Shown: in pieces, positions 8,830 to 19,657 of the stretch
Position numbering within the stretch: the stretch's first letter is position 1
Layout of the letters: each line of letters starts with the position of its first letter
NCBI RefSeq assembly: GCF_965198575.1
Contig: NZ_OZ240671.1
Span: 992,001 to 1,056,000 of the forward strand
DNA: 64,000 bases
From: Lichenicola sp965198575
Lineage (GTDB): Bacteria > Pseudomonadota > Alphaproteobacteria > Acetobacterales > Acetobacteraceae
Reading direction: 5' to 3'
Notes under the pieces: model-generated
What the model saw: only the letters and a program-made list of their open reading frames with translations
What the model was told of the DNA's origin: nothing
Databases searched by the model: none
Program-made: the position numbers and the translations under genes

Positions 8830-11010
8830 CTACGCCAGGGCGGGGAGGACGGCCATCACGTGTTCGACCCGGATCGGCAGGTCGCGGAAGCGGTGCCCGG
8901 TGGCGTCGAACAACGCGTTGGCGATCGCCGCATTCACCCCGATGACGCCGAGCTCGCCCAGCCCCTTGATCCCGGCCGGGTTCGCCTCGGGATCCGTGTC
9001 CTCAAGCATGATCGCGGTCATGTCGCCGCAATCGGCGTTCACCGCCACCAGGTAGTCGGCGAGGTTGGCGTTGAGCAGGCTGCCGGTCTGTGGGTCGACC
9101 TCGCCGGCCTCCAGCAGCGCCGAGCCGAGCCCCCAGATCATGCCTCCGAGCAGCTGGCTGCGGGCGGTGAGCGGGTTGAGCACACGGCCCGCGGCGAACG
9201 CGCCGACATGCCGCGACACCCGGACCTCGCCGGTGACGGCATGCACCCGCAGCTCGACGAAATGCGCGCCGAACGACCAGGCGAGCTTGCCCTTGGGTGG
9301 GGTGGCCAGCTGGAAGTGACCCTGCTGCAGCCTGTCGATCGCCGTCTCGTCCATCCCCGGCGGGATGTAACCGACCTCGATGTCGATCGCCGCGCCCGGA
9401 GCGCGAGGTGCCGACCGCCGCGCCTGCATCTGGTCGCACGCCTGGTCGAGCGCGTTGACCATCGTGCTGGTGGTGGACGAGCCGCCCGACAGCCCGGATG
9501 GCGGCAGGCCGGTGTCGCCGAGCAGCACCTCCACCTGGTCGATCGGCACGTCCAGGCGATCGGCCGCCTGCATGGCGAGCAGGGTCATGATGCCGTTGCC
9601 GATCTCGTGGTGTGCCGCCTCGACCCGCACATGGTCGTCGGCCGTGAGCACCAGGCGCAGCATCGTCGGCCCGATCTTGGCCGGGCGCGCGGCCGACGCA
9701 CAGCCCTGCCCGACCAGCCAGTCGCCATCCCGCCGGGTGGCCGGTATGCGCGGGCCAGCCACCCAGCCGAACGCCGCCGCCCCCGCATCGAAGCAGCGCA
9801 TCAACGGCCGGGTGGTGAACGGATCGCCGGTCACCGGGTCGCGCAGGGTGTCGTTGCGGCGGCGCAGCTCGACCGGATCGATGCGCAGCGCGTGGGCCAG
9901 CTCGTCGACGGCACTCTCCAGCGCGAACAGGTACGGCACCTCCGGCGGTGCGCGCATCGGCCCCGGCGTGTTGCGATCCACCCGCACCACCCGCTCCTCG
10001 GAGGCGATGTTCGGGCACGCGTAGAGTGCGGTGGTGACGTCGGTGCCCTCCATCGCGAACACGTCGAAGCGTGAACTGGAGGCCGTTGCGGTGTGCGACA
10101 GCGCCGTCAGCCGGCCGTCGGCATCGGCGCCGAGCCGGATGCGGTGCCGGCTGTCGGGCCGGTGCGTGGCGATGGTGAAGTTGTCCGGCCTGGTGGTGAG
10201 CAGCCGCAGCGGCCGCCCGACCCGACGCGCCGCGATCGCCGCCAAGGCCGTGTGCTGCGACAACCCGAACTTCGAGCCGAAATGGCCACCGATGAAGCGC
10301 GACACCACCCGGATGTCGGATGGATCCATTCCGAGCTGGACCGCGAGCCCGTTGCGGACGGCGCCGACGTAGCGGGTCGGCTCATGCACGGTGAGCCGGT
10401 TGCCGTCCCAGATGCAGGTGCAGCTCACCAGCTCGACCGCATTGTGGAACTGGATCGGCGTCGTGTAGCTCTGCTCGATGACACAGGCGGCCTGACCAAG
10501 CCCGGTCTCGACACTGCAGGCGTGTCGATCCTCGAAGCCGTCCCGGAGCGCCGAGAGCGGCTGACCCTGGGTCTCCCGCGCGTCGAGCATCACCACATGC
10601 GGGCTGGCCTCGTACTCGATTCGGAGTGCCAGCGCGCCTTGCCGGGCGGCCTCGCGGCTCTCGGCCACAACCAGTGCCACGATCTGTCCGGCATAGGCGA
10701 TGTCAGCGGATGCCAGCGGGCGGAAGGTGCTGTTGGTCCAGCCGGACTGCATCAGGTGACCGATCGGGGCGACCGCGTCGGCGACGTTCCGATGGCTGAG
10801 CACGTCGAGTACGCCCGGCACGGCCATTGCCGCGGACGTATCGAAGCGGGTGATCCGGCCCCGTGCGATCGGGCTGGTCCGCAGCGCTGCATGGACCAGG
10901 CCGTCGACCCGGGTATCACCGGGAAAGGTGGCTGCCCCGGTAACCTTCACCCGCCCATCGACCCGCGGATGCGGCGACTCGAGAAGCGGCGGCGCGTCGC
11001 GGAGGCTCAC
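8830..11010 (-). CDS. xanthine dehydrogenase-family molybdopterin-binding subunit
   Basis: A 726-residue protein of the molybdenum hydroxylase large-subunit family (XdhB/PaoC/CoxL superfamily). The N-terminal ald_Xan_dh_C domain (RVDGRVKVTGAATFPGD) is followed by two MoCo-binding domains; FIGGHFGSKFG, MRAPPEVPYLFALE and the closing GIKGLGELG with the expected active-site Glu are visible. It should oxidise an aldehyde or N-heterocycle, but the normal partners, a small [2Fe-2S] subunit and a FAD subunit, are absent on both sides in this window, so the electron route is unknown. The start is GTG at 11010. The gene converges on the DUF1501 gene with only 5 bases between stops. Confidence 0.88.
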   Translation of the reverse strand: MSLRDAPPLLESPHPRVDGRVKVTGAATFPGDTRVDGLVHAALRTSPIARGRITRFDTSAAMAVPGVLDVLSHRNVADAVAPIGHLMQSGWTNSTFRPLASADIAYAGQIVALVVAESREAARQGALALRIEYEASPHVVMLDARETQGQPLSALRDGFEDRHACSVETGLGQAACVIEQSYTTPIQFHNAVELVSCTCIWDGNRLTVHEPTRYVGAVRNGLAVQLGMDPSDIRVVSRFIGGHFGSKFGLSQHTALAAIAARRVGRPLRLLTTRPDNFTIATHRPDSRHRIRLGADADGRLTALSHTATASSSRFDVFAMEGTDVTTALYACPNIASEERVVRVDRNTPGPMRAPPEVPYLFALESAVDELAHALRIDPVELRRRNDTLRDPVTGDPFTTRPLMRCFDAGAAAFGWVAGPRIPATRRDGDWLVGQGCASAARPAKIGPTMLRLVLTADDHVRVEAAHHEIGNGIMTLLAMQAADRLDVPIDQVEVLLGDTGLPPSGLSGGSSTTSTMVNALDQACDQMQARRSAPRAPGAAIDIEVGYIPPGMDETAIDRLQQGHFQLATPPKGKLAWSFGAHFVELRVHAVTGEVRVSRHVGAFAAGRVLNPLTARSQLLGGMIWGLGSALLEAGEVDPQTGSLLNANLADYLVAVNADCGDMTAIMLEDTDPEANPAGIKGLGELGVIGVNAAIANALFDATGHRFRDLPIRVEHVMAVLPALA

Positions 11011-11077
11011 GATGCGCCTAGCCGCGCACCTTCAAACGCCGACACCGACCGAGGCCGAGCCGGCGTGGATCGATCGC

Positions 11078-11440
11078 TCAGGCCCGGTGGCGGTGATGCG
11101 CAGTTGCGTAGTGTGTCGGAACGCTGACCGGCATGCGCACGGCCCGCGAATAGGAGGCCAGCCGGATCGCCCGGACCGACCGCCCACGCACGGGCTCTGC
11201 CCAGGCGGCGCGGGTCCAGGCCGGATGCGCCCATGCGTTCCGAACGCTGCGGTAGGCAACCACCCGGCGATAGACCGGCGCCGGCGTTGCTGTCAGGGCG
11301 TCGAGGGTCAGCTTGCCGGCCTCGTTGTCGGTCACGACATGCTGCGCCATCGCGGCGGGAGCCAGAGCCGATCCGGCGGAGATCGTCAGGAAACAGGCGA
11401 ACAGGCTTCTGGCGACAACTGCACGAATGGCCACGGACAA
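11078..11440 (-). CDS. small secreted protein of unknown function
   Basis: A 120-residue protein with a clear signal peptide: basic MSVAIRAVVAR, a hydrophobic core, and a cleavage site after PAAMA (about residue 32). The mature part opens QHVVTDNEAGKLTLDALTATP and then becomes rich in Arg, Ala, Tyr and Trp with no motif I recognise. It lies 67 bases upstream of the molybdopterin enzyme gene and in the same direction, so the two may be cotranscribed. It is probably a lineage-specific periplasmic protein. No function can be assigned. Confidence 0.6.
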   Translation of the reverse strand: MSVAIRAVVARSLFACFLTISAGSALAPAAMAQHVVTDNEAGKLTLDALTATPAPVYRRVVAYRSVRNAWAHPAWTRAAWAEPVRGRSVRAIRLASYSRAVRMPVSVPTHYATAHHRHRA

Positions 11441-11552
11441 CCCCCAGGATCAATTCTCTGTTCCTGGATGTAACCGATACGCTATCCCGGACTCCCGGGT
11501 AAAGCACCATCCGTGCCGTTCCGCATGCAGAAGGGAAAGCGTGTCCCGCAGG

Positions 11553-11888
11553 TTACGCCGCGTTGACCGGGACGCCCTTCTCGACGAGCAGCGTCTCGAG
11601 CTCTCCGGACTGGAACATCTCGGTGACGATGTCGCAGCCGCCGACGAGTTCGCCCTTCACGTAGAGCTGGGGGATCGTTGGCCAGTTGGAGAACGCCTTC
11701 ACCCCTTCGCGCAGCTCGGGATCCTCGAGCACGTTGGCGGTCTGGAACGGCACCTGCAGGTGCGACAGGATCTGCACCACCCGCGCCGAGAACCCGCATT
11801 GCGGGAACATCGCGTTGCCCTTCATGTAGAGCATCACCGGGTTGGCATCGATCTCGCTCTGGATGCGCTGGGAAACGGTCTCGGCCAT
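11553..11888 (-). CDS. grxD: monothiol glutaredoxin, Grx4 type
   Basis: A 111-residue protein with the CGFS active site (catalytic Cys31 in FPQCGFSARV), WPTIPQLYVKGE with the cis-Pro glutathione site, and GGCDIVTEM. CGFS glutaredoxins bind a glutathione-ligated [2Fe-2S] cluster and deliver it to apoproteins, often together with a BolA partner. The bolA gene lies directly upstream (34 bases), which fits the Grx4-BolA heterodimer. The start MAETVSQRIQ at 11888 was chosen over an upstream in-frame Met because the latter would read through the bolA 3' end. It is the last gene of the purine block on this strand. Confidence 0.93.
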   Translation of the reverse strand: MAETVSQRIQSEIDANPVMLYMKGNAMFPQCGFSARVVQILSHLQVPFQTANVLEDPELREGVKAFSNWPTIPQLYVKGELVGGCDIVTEMFQSGELETLLVEKGVPVNAA

Positions 11889-11922
11889 GGCTTTGGCTCC
11901 TGCAAATGTGGGTCGGGTCGGA

Positions 11923-12153
11923 TCAGGGGGCGTTGGTCTGGATCGCCAGGGCGTGCAGCGCGCCGCCCATGTGGCCGGAGAGGGCGGCATAGACCAGCTG
12001 GTGCTGCTGCACGCGCGAGCGGCCGCGGAACGCCTCGCTCACGACTGTGCAGGCATAATGGTCACCGTCGCCGGCCAGGTCCTCGATGGTCACCTGCGCG
12101 TCCGGCAGCGAGGCGCGGATCAGTGTCTCGATCTCGGATGCGGCCATCGGCAT
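11923..12153 (-). CDS. bolA: BolA family protein
   Basis: A 76-residue protein with the BolA fold signature: an N-terminal helix (MAASEIETLIRASLPDAQ), DGDHYACTVVSEAFRG, and the conserved VQQHQLVYAAL...GALHALAIQT ending. The family binds [2Fe-2S] clusters with monothiol glutaredoxins; the cluster-ligating His in the HALAIQT segment is present. It lies between purL (27 bases upstream) and grxD on the minus strand, the usual alphaproteobacterial order. Short BolA proteins of this size are sometimes annotated as YrbA/IbaG-like. Confidence 0.9.
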   Translation of the reverse strand: MPMAASEIETLIRASLPDAQVTIEDLAGDGDHYACTVVSEAFRGRSRVQQHQLVYAALSGHMGGALHALAIQTNAP

Positions 12154-12180
12154 GGTTGGTGTCTCCGCGGCGACGCGTCT

Positions 12181-14376
<2,196 letters not shown>

Positions 14377-14384
14377 GGCGGCGC

Positions 14385-15068
14385 TCAATGGACCAGCGCC
14401 CGCACCAGGCCCGCAAACAGCGCCTTGCCGTCGACGCCACCCATCAGCGGATCGACCAGGTCCTCGGGATGCGGCATGAGCCCGCATACTCGCATGTTCT
14501 CGCTGAACACGCCGGCGATCGATCGGGCACTGCCGTTCGGGCTGACCAGCGCGCCGTCTGGGGTCGCATACCGGAACGCCACACGTCCCTCGCCTTCGAG
14601 CCGGTCCAGCGTGTCCTCGTCGGCCACGTAGTTGCCGTCGCCATGCGCGAGCGGCGCCCGGAACAGGTCGCCGGTGCGCCAGCCCTGGGTGAATGCGGTG
14701 TCGTCGCGCTCCACCCGCAGGTGGCAGTCGTGGGACAGGAAGCGCATGCCGGCATTCCGCAGCAGCGCGCCCGGAAGCATCTGCGCCTCGGTCAGGATCT
14801 GGAAGCCGTTGCACACGCCGAGCACGTGACCGCCGGCCTCGGCAAACGCGCGCACCGCGGTCATGATCGGCGAGTGTGCCGCCATGGCGCCGGAGCGGAG
14901 ATAGTCGCCGTGGCTGAAGCCGCCCGGCAGCACCACCAGATCGAGCGCCGGCAGCTCGGTGTCGCGGTGCCAGAGCATCACCGGCGCGTGGCCGCTGGCA
15001 CCTTCAAGCGCGATCGCCATGTCACGCTCCCGGTTGGTCCCCGGGAAGACGACGATGCCAGCCTTCAT
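14385..15068 (-). CDS. purQ: phosphoribosylformylglycinamidine synthase glutaminase subunit PurQ
   Basis: A 227-residue class I glutamine amidotransferase. MKAGIVVFPGTNRERDM opens the protein; GGFSHGDYLRSGAMA and GVCNGFQILTEAQMLPGALL contain the nucleophilic Cys, and the His-Glu pair is in GLMPHPEDLVDP. It supplies ammonia to PurL in the fourth step of purine synthesis. Start at 15068 chosen because KAGIVVFPGTN is the conserved first strand. It sits 19 bases after the stop of a small secreted protein gene and 8 bases before purL. Confidence 0.95.
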   Translation of the reverse strand: MKAGIVVFPGTNRERDMAIALEGASGHAPVMLWHRDTELPALDLVVLPGGFSHGDYLRSGAMAAHSPIMTAVRAFAEAGGHVLGVCNGFQILTEAQMLPGALLRNAGMRFLSHDCHLRVERDDTAFTQGWRTGDLFRAPLAHGDGNYVADEDTLDRLEGEGRVAFRYATPDGALVSPNGSARSIAGVFSENMRVCGLMPHPEDLVDPLMGGVDGKALFAGLVRALVH

Positions 15069-15087
15069 CAGAAACGGGCCTTCATGG

Positions 15088-15477
15088 CTACTTGCCCGCA
15101 CCCGGGACACAGGGGAATTGGGCGAGCAGCGCCGCATGCACGGCCGGGCCGACATCGCCCTGCAGCTTGTCGCTGTGCGAGGAGAGCCACGTCATGACGG
15201 ACATGCGCAAGGCGGTGCCGGACATCGGCGGCACGCAGATCGTCGGCACCACGCGTGGCTTGCCGTCGGGTCCCTTGCCGACGCTGCTTTCGCTCAACGT
15301 CACACCGTCCGACAGCCCGCTGATATAGGCGTCGCACACTGTTCCGCCGGCGCGTGCCTGGCAGTTCTGGAAGAACCGCGCGGCGGGCAACGCGCTCAAA
15401 CGCTGCGCCTGCGCACCGGTGGCGGACCCCGCCACCGCGATCGACGCCAGCAGCAGCGCCGTGTTCAGCTTGCTCAT
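15088..15477 (-). CDS. secreted Rap1a/Tai-like small protein inside the pur operon
   Basis: A 129-residue protein with a clean signal peptide (MSKLNTALLLASIAVAGSA, cleavage near GAQA). The mature part has four cysteines in the spacing of the Rap1a/Tai immunity fold: FFQNCQARAGGTVCDAYISGLSDG, then PTICVPP and, at the C-terminus, LLAQFPCVPG. Rap1a/Tai proteins neutralise peptidoglycan amidase effectors of type VI secretion, but this fold is also common as stand-alone periplasmic proteins with no known target. The ATG overlaps the purS stop (ATGA, 15474-15477) and purQ follows after 19 bases, so it is translated as part of the purine operon. No effector gene is nearby. The assignment rests on pattern recognition only. 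Confidence 0.65.
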   Translation of the reverse strand: MSKLNTALLLASIAVAGSATGAQAQRLSALPAARFFQNCQARAGGTVCDAYISGLSDGVTLSESSVGKGPDGKPRVVPTICVPPMSGTALRMSVMTWLSSHSDKLQGDVGPAVHAALLAQFPCVPGAGK

Positions 15478-15716
15478 CGCACTACCTCGGTCGTGAAGGT
15501 TTCGATCACCAGGTTGGCCAGCAGCTTGCGGCCCATCTCGTCCGCCTGCGCCTTGGCACGGCCAGGGTCGGTCTCGTCCAGCTCGAGCTCGATCACCCGT
15601 CCTGCGCGAACGGTGCCGACGTTCGGGAAGCCCAACGTGTGCAGCGCATGCCCGATCGCCTTGCCCGGCGGATCCAGCACTCCGTCCTTGAGCATGACAG
15701 TCACGCGGACCCTCAC
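15474..15716 (-). CDS. purS: phosphoribosylformylglycinamidine synthase subunit PurS
   Basis: An 80-residue PurS, the normal length. VRVTVMLKDGVLDPPGKAIGHALHTLGFPNV and the RAGRVIELELDE strand match the family, which forms the bridge between PurL and PurQ and channels ammonia. The start is GTG at 15716, whose last bases form GTGA with the purC stop (15713-15716). The stop in turn overlaps the next gene's ATG. Both overlaps imply coupled translation along the operon. Confidence 0.92.
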   Translation of the reverse strand: MRVRVTVMLKDGVLDPPGKAIGHALHTLGFPNVGTVRAGRVIELELDETDPGRAKAQADEMGRKLLANLVIETFTTEVVR

Positions 15717-16477
15717 TGCATCACCTCGGGACCTTTCATGTCGTTGTTCCCGGCCTCCGGAAGGATGCCGAGACGCTTCGCGACCTCCTGGTAGGCCTCC
15801 TCGACGCGGCCCATGTCGCGGCGGAAGCGGTCCTTGTCGAGCTTCTCGCTGGTCTTGGTGTCCCACAGGCGGCAATTGTCCGGGCTGATCTCGTCGGCCA
15901 GCACGAGGCGCATGTCCTCGTTCTCCCACAGCCGGCCGAACTCCAGCTTGAAGTCGACCAGCGTGATGCCGACGCCCAGGAACAGCCCGGTCAGGAAGTC
16001 GTTGATGCGCAGCGCCAGCGCCACGATGTCGTCCATGTCGGCGGTCGAGGCCCAGCCGAATGCGGTGATGTGCTCTTCGGCCACCATCGGGTCGTTCAGG
16101 CTGTCGTTCTTGTAGTAGTACTCGAGGATCGACCGCGGCAGGCGGGTGCCCTCCGGGATCCCAAGCCGCTTGCTCAAGCTGCCGGCGGCGACGTTGCGCA
16201 CCACGACCTCGAGCGGGATGATCTCGACCTCGCGGATCAGCTGCTCGCGCATGTTGAGCCGGCGCACGAAATGCGTGGGCACGCCGATATCGTGCAGCCG
16301 CAGCATCAGATGCTCGCTGATGCGGTTGTTCAGCACGCCCTTGCCGGTGATGATGCCCTTCTTGGCGCCGTTGCCGGCAGTGGCATCGTCCTTGAAATAC
16401 TGGACCAGCGTGCCCGGCTCGGGACCCTCGAAGAGGATCTTGGCCTTTCCTTCATAGAGCTGTCGACGGCGGGCCAT
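15713..16477 (-). CDS. purC: phosphoribosylaminoimidazole-succinocarboxamide synthase (SAICAR synthetase)
   Basis: A 254-residue PurC. MARRRQLYEGKAKILFEGPEPGTLVQYFKDDATAGNG contains the nucleotide-binding start, and VVRNVAAGS, LVDFKLEFG and LADEISPDNCRLWD are the two family signatures. The enzyme joins CAIR and aspartate using ATP. It is the first gene of the purC-purS-[Rap1a-like]-purQ-purL run, with 144 bases upstream that likely hold the promoter. No PurR-type box could be recognised there. Confidence 0.95.
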   Translation of the reverse strand: MARRRQLYEGKAKILFEGPEPGTLVQYFKDDATAGNGAKKGIITGKGVLNNRISEHLMLRLHDIGVPTHFVRRLNMREQLIREVEIIPLEVVVRNVAAGSLSKRLGIPEGTRLPRSILEYYYKNDSLNDPMVAEEHITAFGWASTADMDDIVALALRINDFLTGLFLGVGITLVDFKLEFGRLWENEDMRLVLADEISPDNCRLWDTKTSEKLDKDRFRRDMGRVEEAYQEVAKRLGILPEAGNNDMKGPEVMQ

Positions 16478-16621
16478 GACGGTCCTTTTACAGGCTGTGC
16501 AAGCCGGTTCCGGCGGTGCGGGCGCGGTATAGCAGCGTCCGATCCCCGATGATACAGCAGCGCCTGGACACCGCCGTGCCGGACACTCCCGCCAGGTGAC
16601 GGCTGTCCGATCGGCGGCTGC

Positions 16622-17374
16622 TCAGGACGCGACAGCGACGCGATCGGCGACGAACGATATCGCCTCGAACGGCACCCGGTCCGGCGGTCCGGCGGCGAAC
16701 ATCCAGCTCGGAGGCTGGTCGGCGCTGCCCGGCAGCCCGACCATGGAGGAATTGCTGGTGCCGAAGCCCGATCGGGGCGGAATGTTGAGCTCACTGCCGG
16801 CCGGGAGCGACCGGTCCGACAGCAGAGCCGTCCAGCTTCCCCAGTCCGGCGGAGCAGGGCGTGCAGCGGCCTGGAACCGCGGCAGGTGGCGGCCGATCCG
16901 CGGGATTGTCATGTCATCGGGTGCTGCGGTCGCAACCATGTGCAGGCCAGGCTCGAGCGGCGTGATCTCGGCGTGGCCGTAACCGAGCCCGCACAGATAG
17001 AAGGCGCCATGCCGATCGGCGATGATCATGTTGTAGGAGCGGTAGCGTCCGGCATCGGTCGCCGCCACCGCCTGCGCCGCCTGCTGCGCCGTCGCCTCGG
17101 CCACCGCGATCAACGGCAACTCGCCCCGTGAGCGCTTGCCCGGCGCCGGACCCAGGCTGCCGACCCGGTTCAGCACCGCTGCAATCACCCCGCCATCGCT
17201 GACCGCAAGCCAGGTGCCGCCGCCCGGCACGTCGCGAGGTCCCATGACATGGGGATGATCCGGCCAGTGGCGACCAGGCCCTTCCCACGGACGCTCCAGC
17301 CGCTCATCGCGGTTGGCGGCGATGAGGAGCGGCCACTGATCGCCGGGAGTGGTCGAGACGATGACGGTGCACAC
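16622..17374 (-). CDS. NRDE/TANGO2-family protein
   Basis: A 250-residue protein of the transport-and-Golgi-organisation 2 family. The start is GTG giving MCTVIV, with the conserved Cys at position 2 (a possible N-terminal nucleophile), then the defining Asn-Arg-Asp-Glu at residues 21-24. Further marks are GGGTWLAVSDGGVIAAVLNR and the C-terminal SNSSMVGL segment. The family resembles N-terminal-nucleophile hydrolases; eukaryotic and bacterial homologues are implicated in heme or lipid handling, but the reaction is unknown. It lies between purB and purC with 141 and 144 bases of spacing and has no visible operon link. Confidence 0.85.
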   Translation of the reverse strand: MCTVIVSTTPGDQWPLLIAANRDERLERPWEGPGRHWPDHPHVMGPRDVPGGGTWLAVSDGGVIAAVLNRVGSLGPAPGKRSRGELPLIAVAEATAQQAAQAVAATDAGRYRSYNMIIADRHGAFYLCGLGYGHAEITPLEPGLHMVATAAPDDMTIPRIGRHLPRFQAAARPAPPDWGSWTALLSDRSLPAGSELNIPPRSGFGTSNSSMVGLPGSADQPPSWMFAAGPPDRVPFEAISFVADRVAVAS

Positions 17375-17515
17375 GATCTATTGAACCCGAAGCCTGCAAC
17401 CGCCATACGGCGGGACCACACGATTATGCCGCAATGCGACATGGACGACGTGGACTGTCAATGGCGGCATCTGCAGACCCGTCCTGTCGTTACAACACTC
17501 TGTTAATCCTACTGC

Positions 17516-18871
17516 TCACTCCGCCTGCGCCGGGCCCGCCTCGCCGAAGACGCGCGTGTAGCTCGCATCCAGCGCCGCCAGATGGCGCATCGAATCGGTC
17601 GCCCGGTCGAGCAGTTCCGGCGACACCCGGCCGGCGACCTCGGGGTCCGAGTCGAGGTTCTCGCGGAAGCTGCGGGCGGTGCCGCTGCCGAGTGCGGTCC
17701 AGGTCAACATCGCGTTGCGCTGTACGATCCGGTACGCGTCCTCGCGCAGGATGCCGGCGCGTGCGAGCTCGAGCAGCACCTCGCCGGAGTGCACGACGCC
17801 GCCCAGGCTCTCCAGGTTGGCCAGCATCTGCTCGGGGTAGATCACCAGCTTCTCCATCATGCCGGCCAGGCGCGAGAGCGCGAAATCCAGGCCGATGGTG
17901 GCGTCGGGGCCGATATTGCGCTCCACCGACGAGTGGCTGATGTCGCGCTCGTGCCAGAGGGCGACGTTCTCCAGCGCCGGGATCGCGTGGCTGCGGACCA
18001 GCCGCGCCAGGCCGGTCAGGTTCTCCGACAGCACCGGGTTGCGCTTGTGCGGCATCGCCGAGCTGCCCTTCTGCCCGGGATGGAAGAACTCCTCCGCCTC
18101 GCGCACCTCGGAGCGCTGCAGGTGCCGCACCTCCACGGCCAGCCGCTCGATGCCGCTCGCCACCACCGCCAGCGTGCAGAAGAACGCCGCATGGCGGTCG
18201 CGCGGGATCACCTGGGTGGAGACCGGCTCCGGGGTCAGCCCCAGACGCGCCGCCACGAACTCCTCCACCCGCGGATCGACATGCGCGAAGGTGCCGACCG
18301 CGCCGGAGATGGCGCAGGTGGCGATCTCGGCGCGCGCGGTCAGCAGCCGCTGCCGGTTGCGGGCGAACTCGGCGTAGTGGCCGGCGAGCTTCAGCCCGAA
18401 GCTGGTCGGCTCGGCGTGGATCGCGTGACTGCGGCCGATGGTCAGGGTGTGCTTGTGCTCGAACGCCCGGCGCTTGAGGGCTGCCAGCACCGAGTCGATA
18501 TCGGCCAGCAGCAGGTCGGACGCCTGGGCGAGCTGCACCGCGAAGCAGGTGTCGAGCACGTCCGACGAGGTCATGCCGAGATGCACGAAGCGGCTCTCCG
18601 GCCCGATCTTTTCCGCAAGCCAGGTCAGGAAGGCGATCACGTCGTGCCGGGTCTCGGCCTCGATCGCGTCGATGCGCGCGAGGTCGTCCGCAGAGAACGC
18701 AGCCATCGCGGCATCGCCACGGCTGCGGATGTCGGCCGCCGCCTGCTCGGGCACCAGCCCGAGGGCGGCCATCCCCTCGACGGCGAGCGCCTCGATCTCG
18801 AACCAGATGCGGTAGCGGTTTTCCGGCGCCCAGATCGCGGCCATCGCCGGACGTGAATAGCGTGGAACCAT
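17516..18871 (-). CDS. purB: adenylosuccinate lyase
   Basis: A 451-residue fumarase/aspartase-superfamily lyase that cleaves SAICAR to AICAR and adenylosuccinate to AMP. Visible features are the N-terminal YSRPAMAAIW, the TSSDVLDT strand, the IGRSHAIHAEPTSFGLK region with the catalytic His, and the superfamily signature GSSAMPHKRNP with the catalytic Ser loop. The length is typical of the shorter bacterial PurB form. An AAGGA sits 7 bases upstream of the ATG at 18871. It is the third purine locus in this neighbourhood and reads in the same direction as purC. Confidence 0.95.
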   Translation of the reverse strand: MVPRYSRPAMAAIWAPENRYRIWFEIEALAVEGMAALGLVPEQAAADIRSRGDAAMAAFSADDLARIDAIEAETRHDVIAFLTWLAEKIGPESRFVHLGMTSSDVLDTCFAVQLAQASDLLLADIDSVLAALKRRAFEHKHTLTIGRSHAIHAEPTSFGLKLAGHYAEFARNRQRLLTARAEIATCAISGAVGTFAHVDPRVEEFVAARLGLTPEPVSTQVIPRDRHAAFFCTLAVVASGIERLAVEVRHLQRSEVREAEEFFHPGQKGSSAMPHKRNPVLSENLTGLARLVRSHAIPALENVALWHERDISHSSVERNIGPDATIGLDFALSRLAGMMEKLVIYPEQMLANLESLGGVVHSGEVLLELARAGILREDAYRIVQRNAMLTWTALGSGTARSFRENLDSDPEVAGRVSPELLDRATDSMRHLAALDASYTRVFGEAGPAQAE

Positions 18872-18991
18872 GAAGACATCCTTAAACGAGGTGGAGGGGC
18901 GCCGACCCTGACCGGGACTGCTTATGCCGATTGCAGAATGGCTTTAAGCACGGACCGCGCTTCAGTGCAGGCGTGATCCGACGGAGTGCCC

Positions 18992-19651
18992 ATGCCGATC
19001 CCGCATCATCTGCTGCCGCAACTGCTCGACCTCGCCCAGGTCCTGGTGATCGACCTGACGCTGGCCGGCGATAATGCGGTGGTGGTTGGCATGGCGGTGC
19101 TGGGACTGCCGAAACGCGAGCGACGGATCGCGATCCTGTTCGGCATCATCGCCGCCACCGTCATCCGGATCGCGCTGGCGACGGTCGCGCTGCAGCTGCT
19201 GGCGATCGTCGGGCTGATGCTGGCGGGCGGGCTGCTGCTGCTCTGGGTGTGCTGGCGGATGTTCCGCGAGCTGCGGGTCCAGCACCAGACGCGGGCAAGT
19301 GGGGTGGTGGTCGCCGAGGACGGTCCCGCCGCGCCGGGCGCCATGCGGAGCGCGATGCTGCGGATCATCCTCGCCGACCTGTCGATGAGCCTGGACAACG
19401 TGCTCGCGGTAGCCGGGGCCGCGCAACAGCATCTCTGGGTGCTGATCACCGGGCTGGTGGTGTCGGTCGGGCTGATGGGAGCAGCGGCCTCGTTCGTCGC
19501 CGGGCTGCTCGAGCGCTACCGCTGGATCGCCTGGGTCGGGCTGCTGATCGTGCTGGCGGTGTCGATCGAGCTGATGGTGAAGGGCAGCCACGACGTCATG
19601 CGGCACGGACACTGGCCGGCATGGCTGCCGGCCTTGCCGCGCTTCGGTTGA
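18992..19651 (+). CDS. TerC/YjbE-family membrane protein, probable metal exporter
   Basis: A 219-residue integral membrane protein with about seven helices. The two family motifs are LTLAGDNAVVVGMA in helix 1 and ADLSMSLDNVLAVAG in the second half; the paired acidic/Asn residues in these inverted repeats are the proposed ion-binding site. TerC-type proteins include manganese and tellurite-resistance exporters, and YjbE-type members are often linked to Mn2+ homeostasis. The start at 18992 has GGAG five bases upstream; a GTG at 18986 is also possible. I see no yybP-ykoY-type leader in the 120 bases upstream. Confidence 0.82.
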   Translation: MPIPHHLLPQLLDLAQVLVIDLTLAGDNAVVVGMAVLGLPKRERRIAILFGIIAATVIRIALATVALQLLAIVGLMLAGGLLLLWVCWRMFRELRVQHQTRASGVVVAEDGPAAPGAMRSAMLRIILADLSMSLDNVLAVAGAAQQHLWVLITGLVVSVGLMGAAASFVAGLLERYRWIAWVGLLIVLAVSIELMVKGSHDVMRHGHWPAWLPALPRFG

Positions 19652-19657
19652 ACGCCG

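Noticed and set aside
11007..11510. Minus-strand 167-codon frame overlapping the small secreted protein
   Set aside because: The alternative frame (11078-11440) has a textbook signal peptide, while this one reads as Arg/Pro-rich shadow.
18872..18991. Possible manganese riboswitch before the TerC/YjbE gene
   Set aside because: The 120 bases show no convincing paired loops of the yybP-ykoY type.
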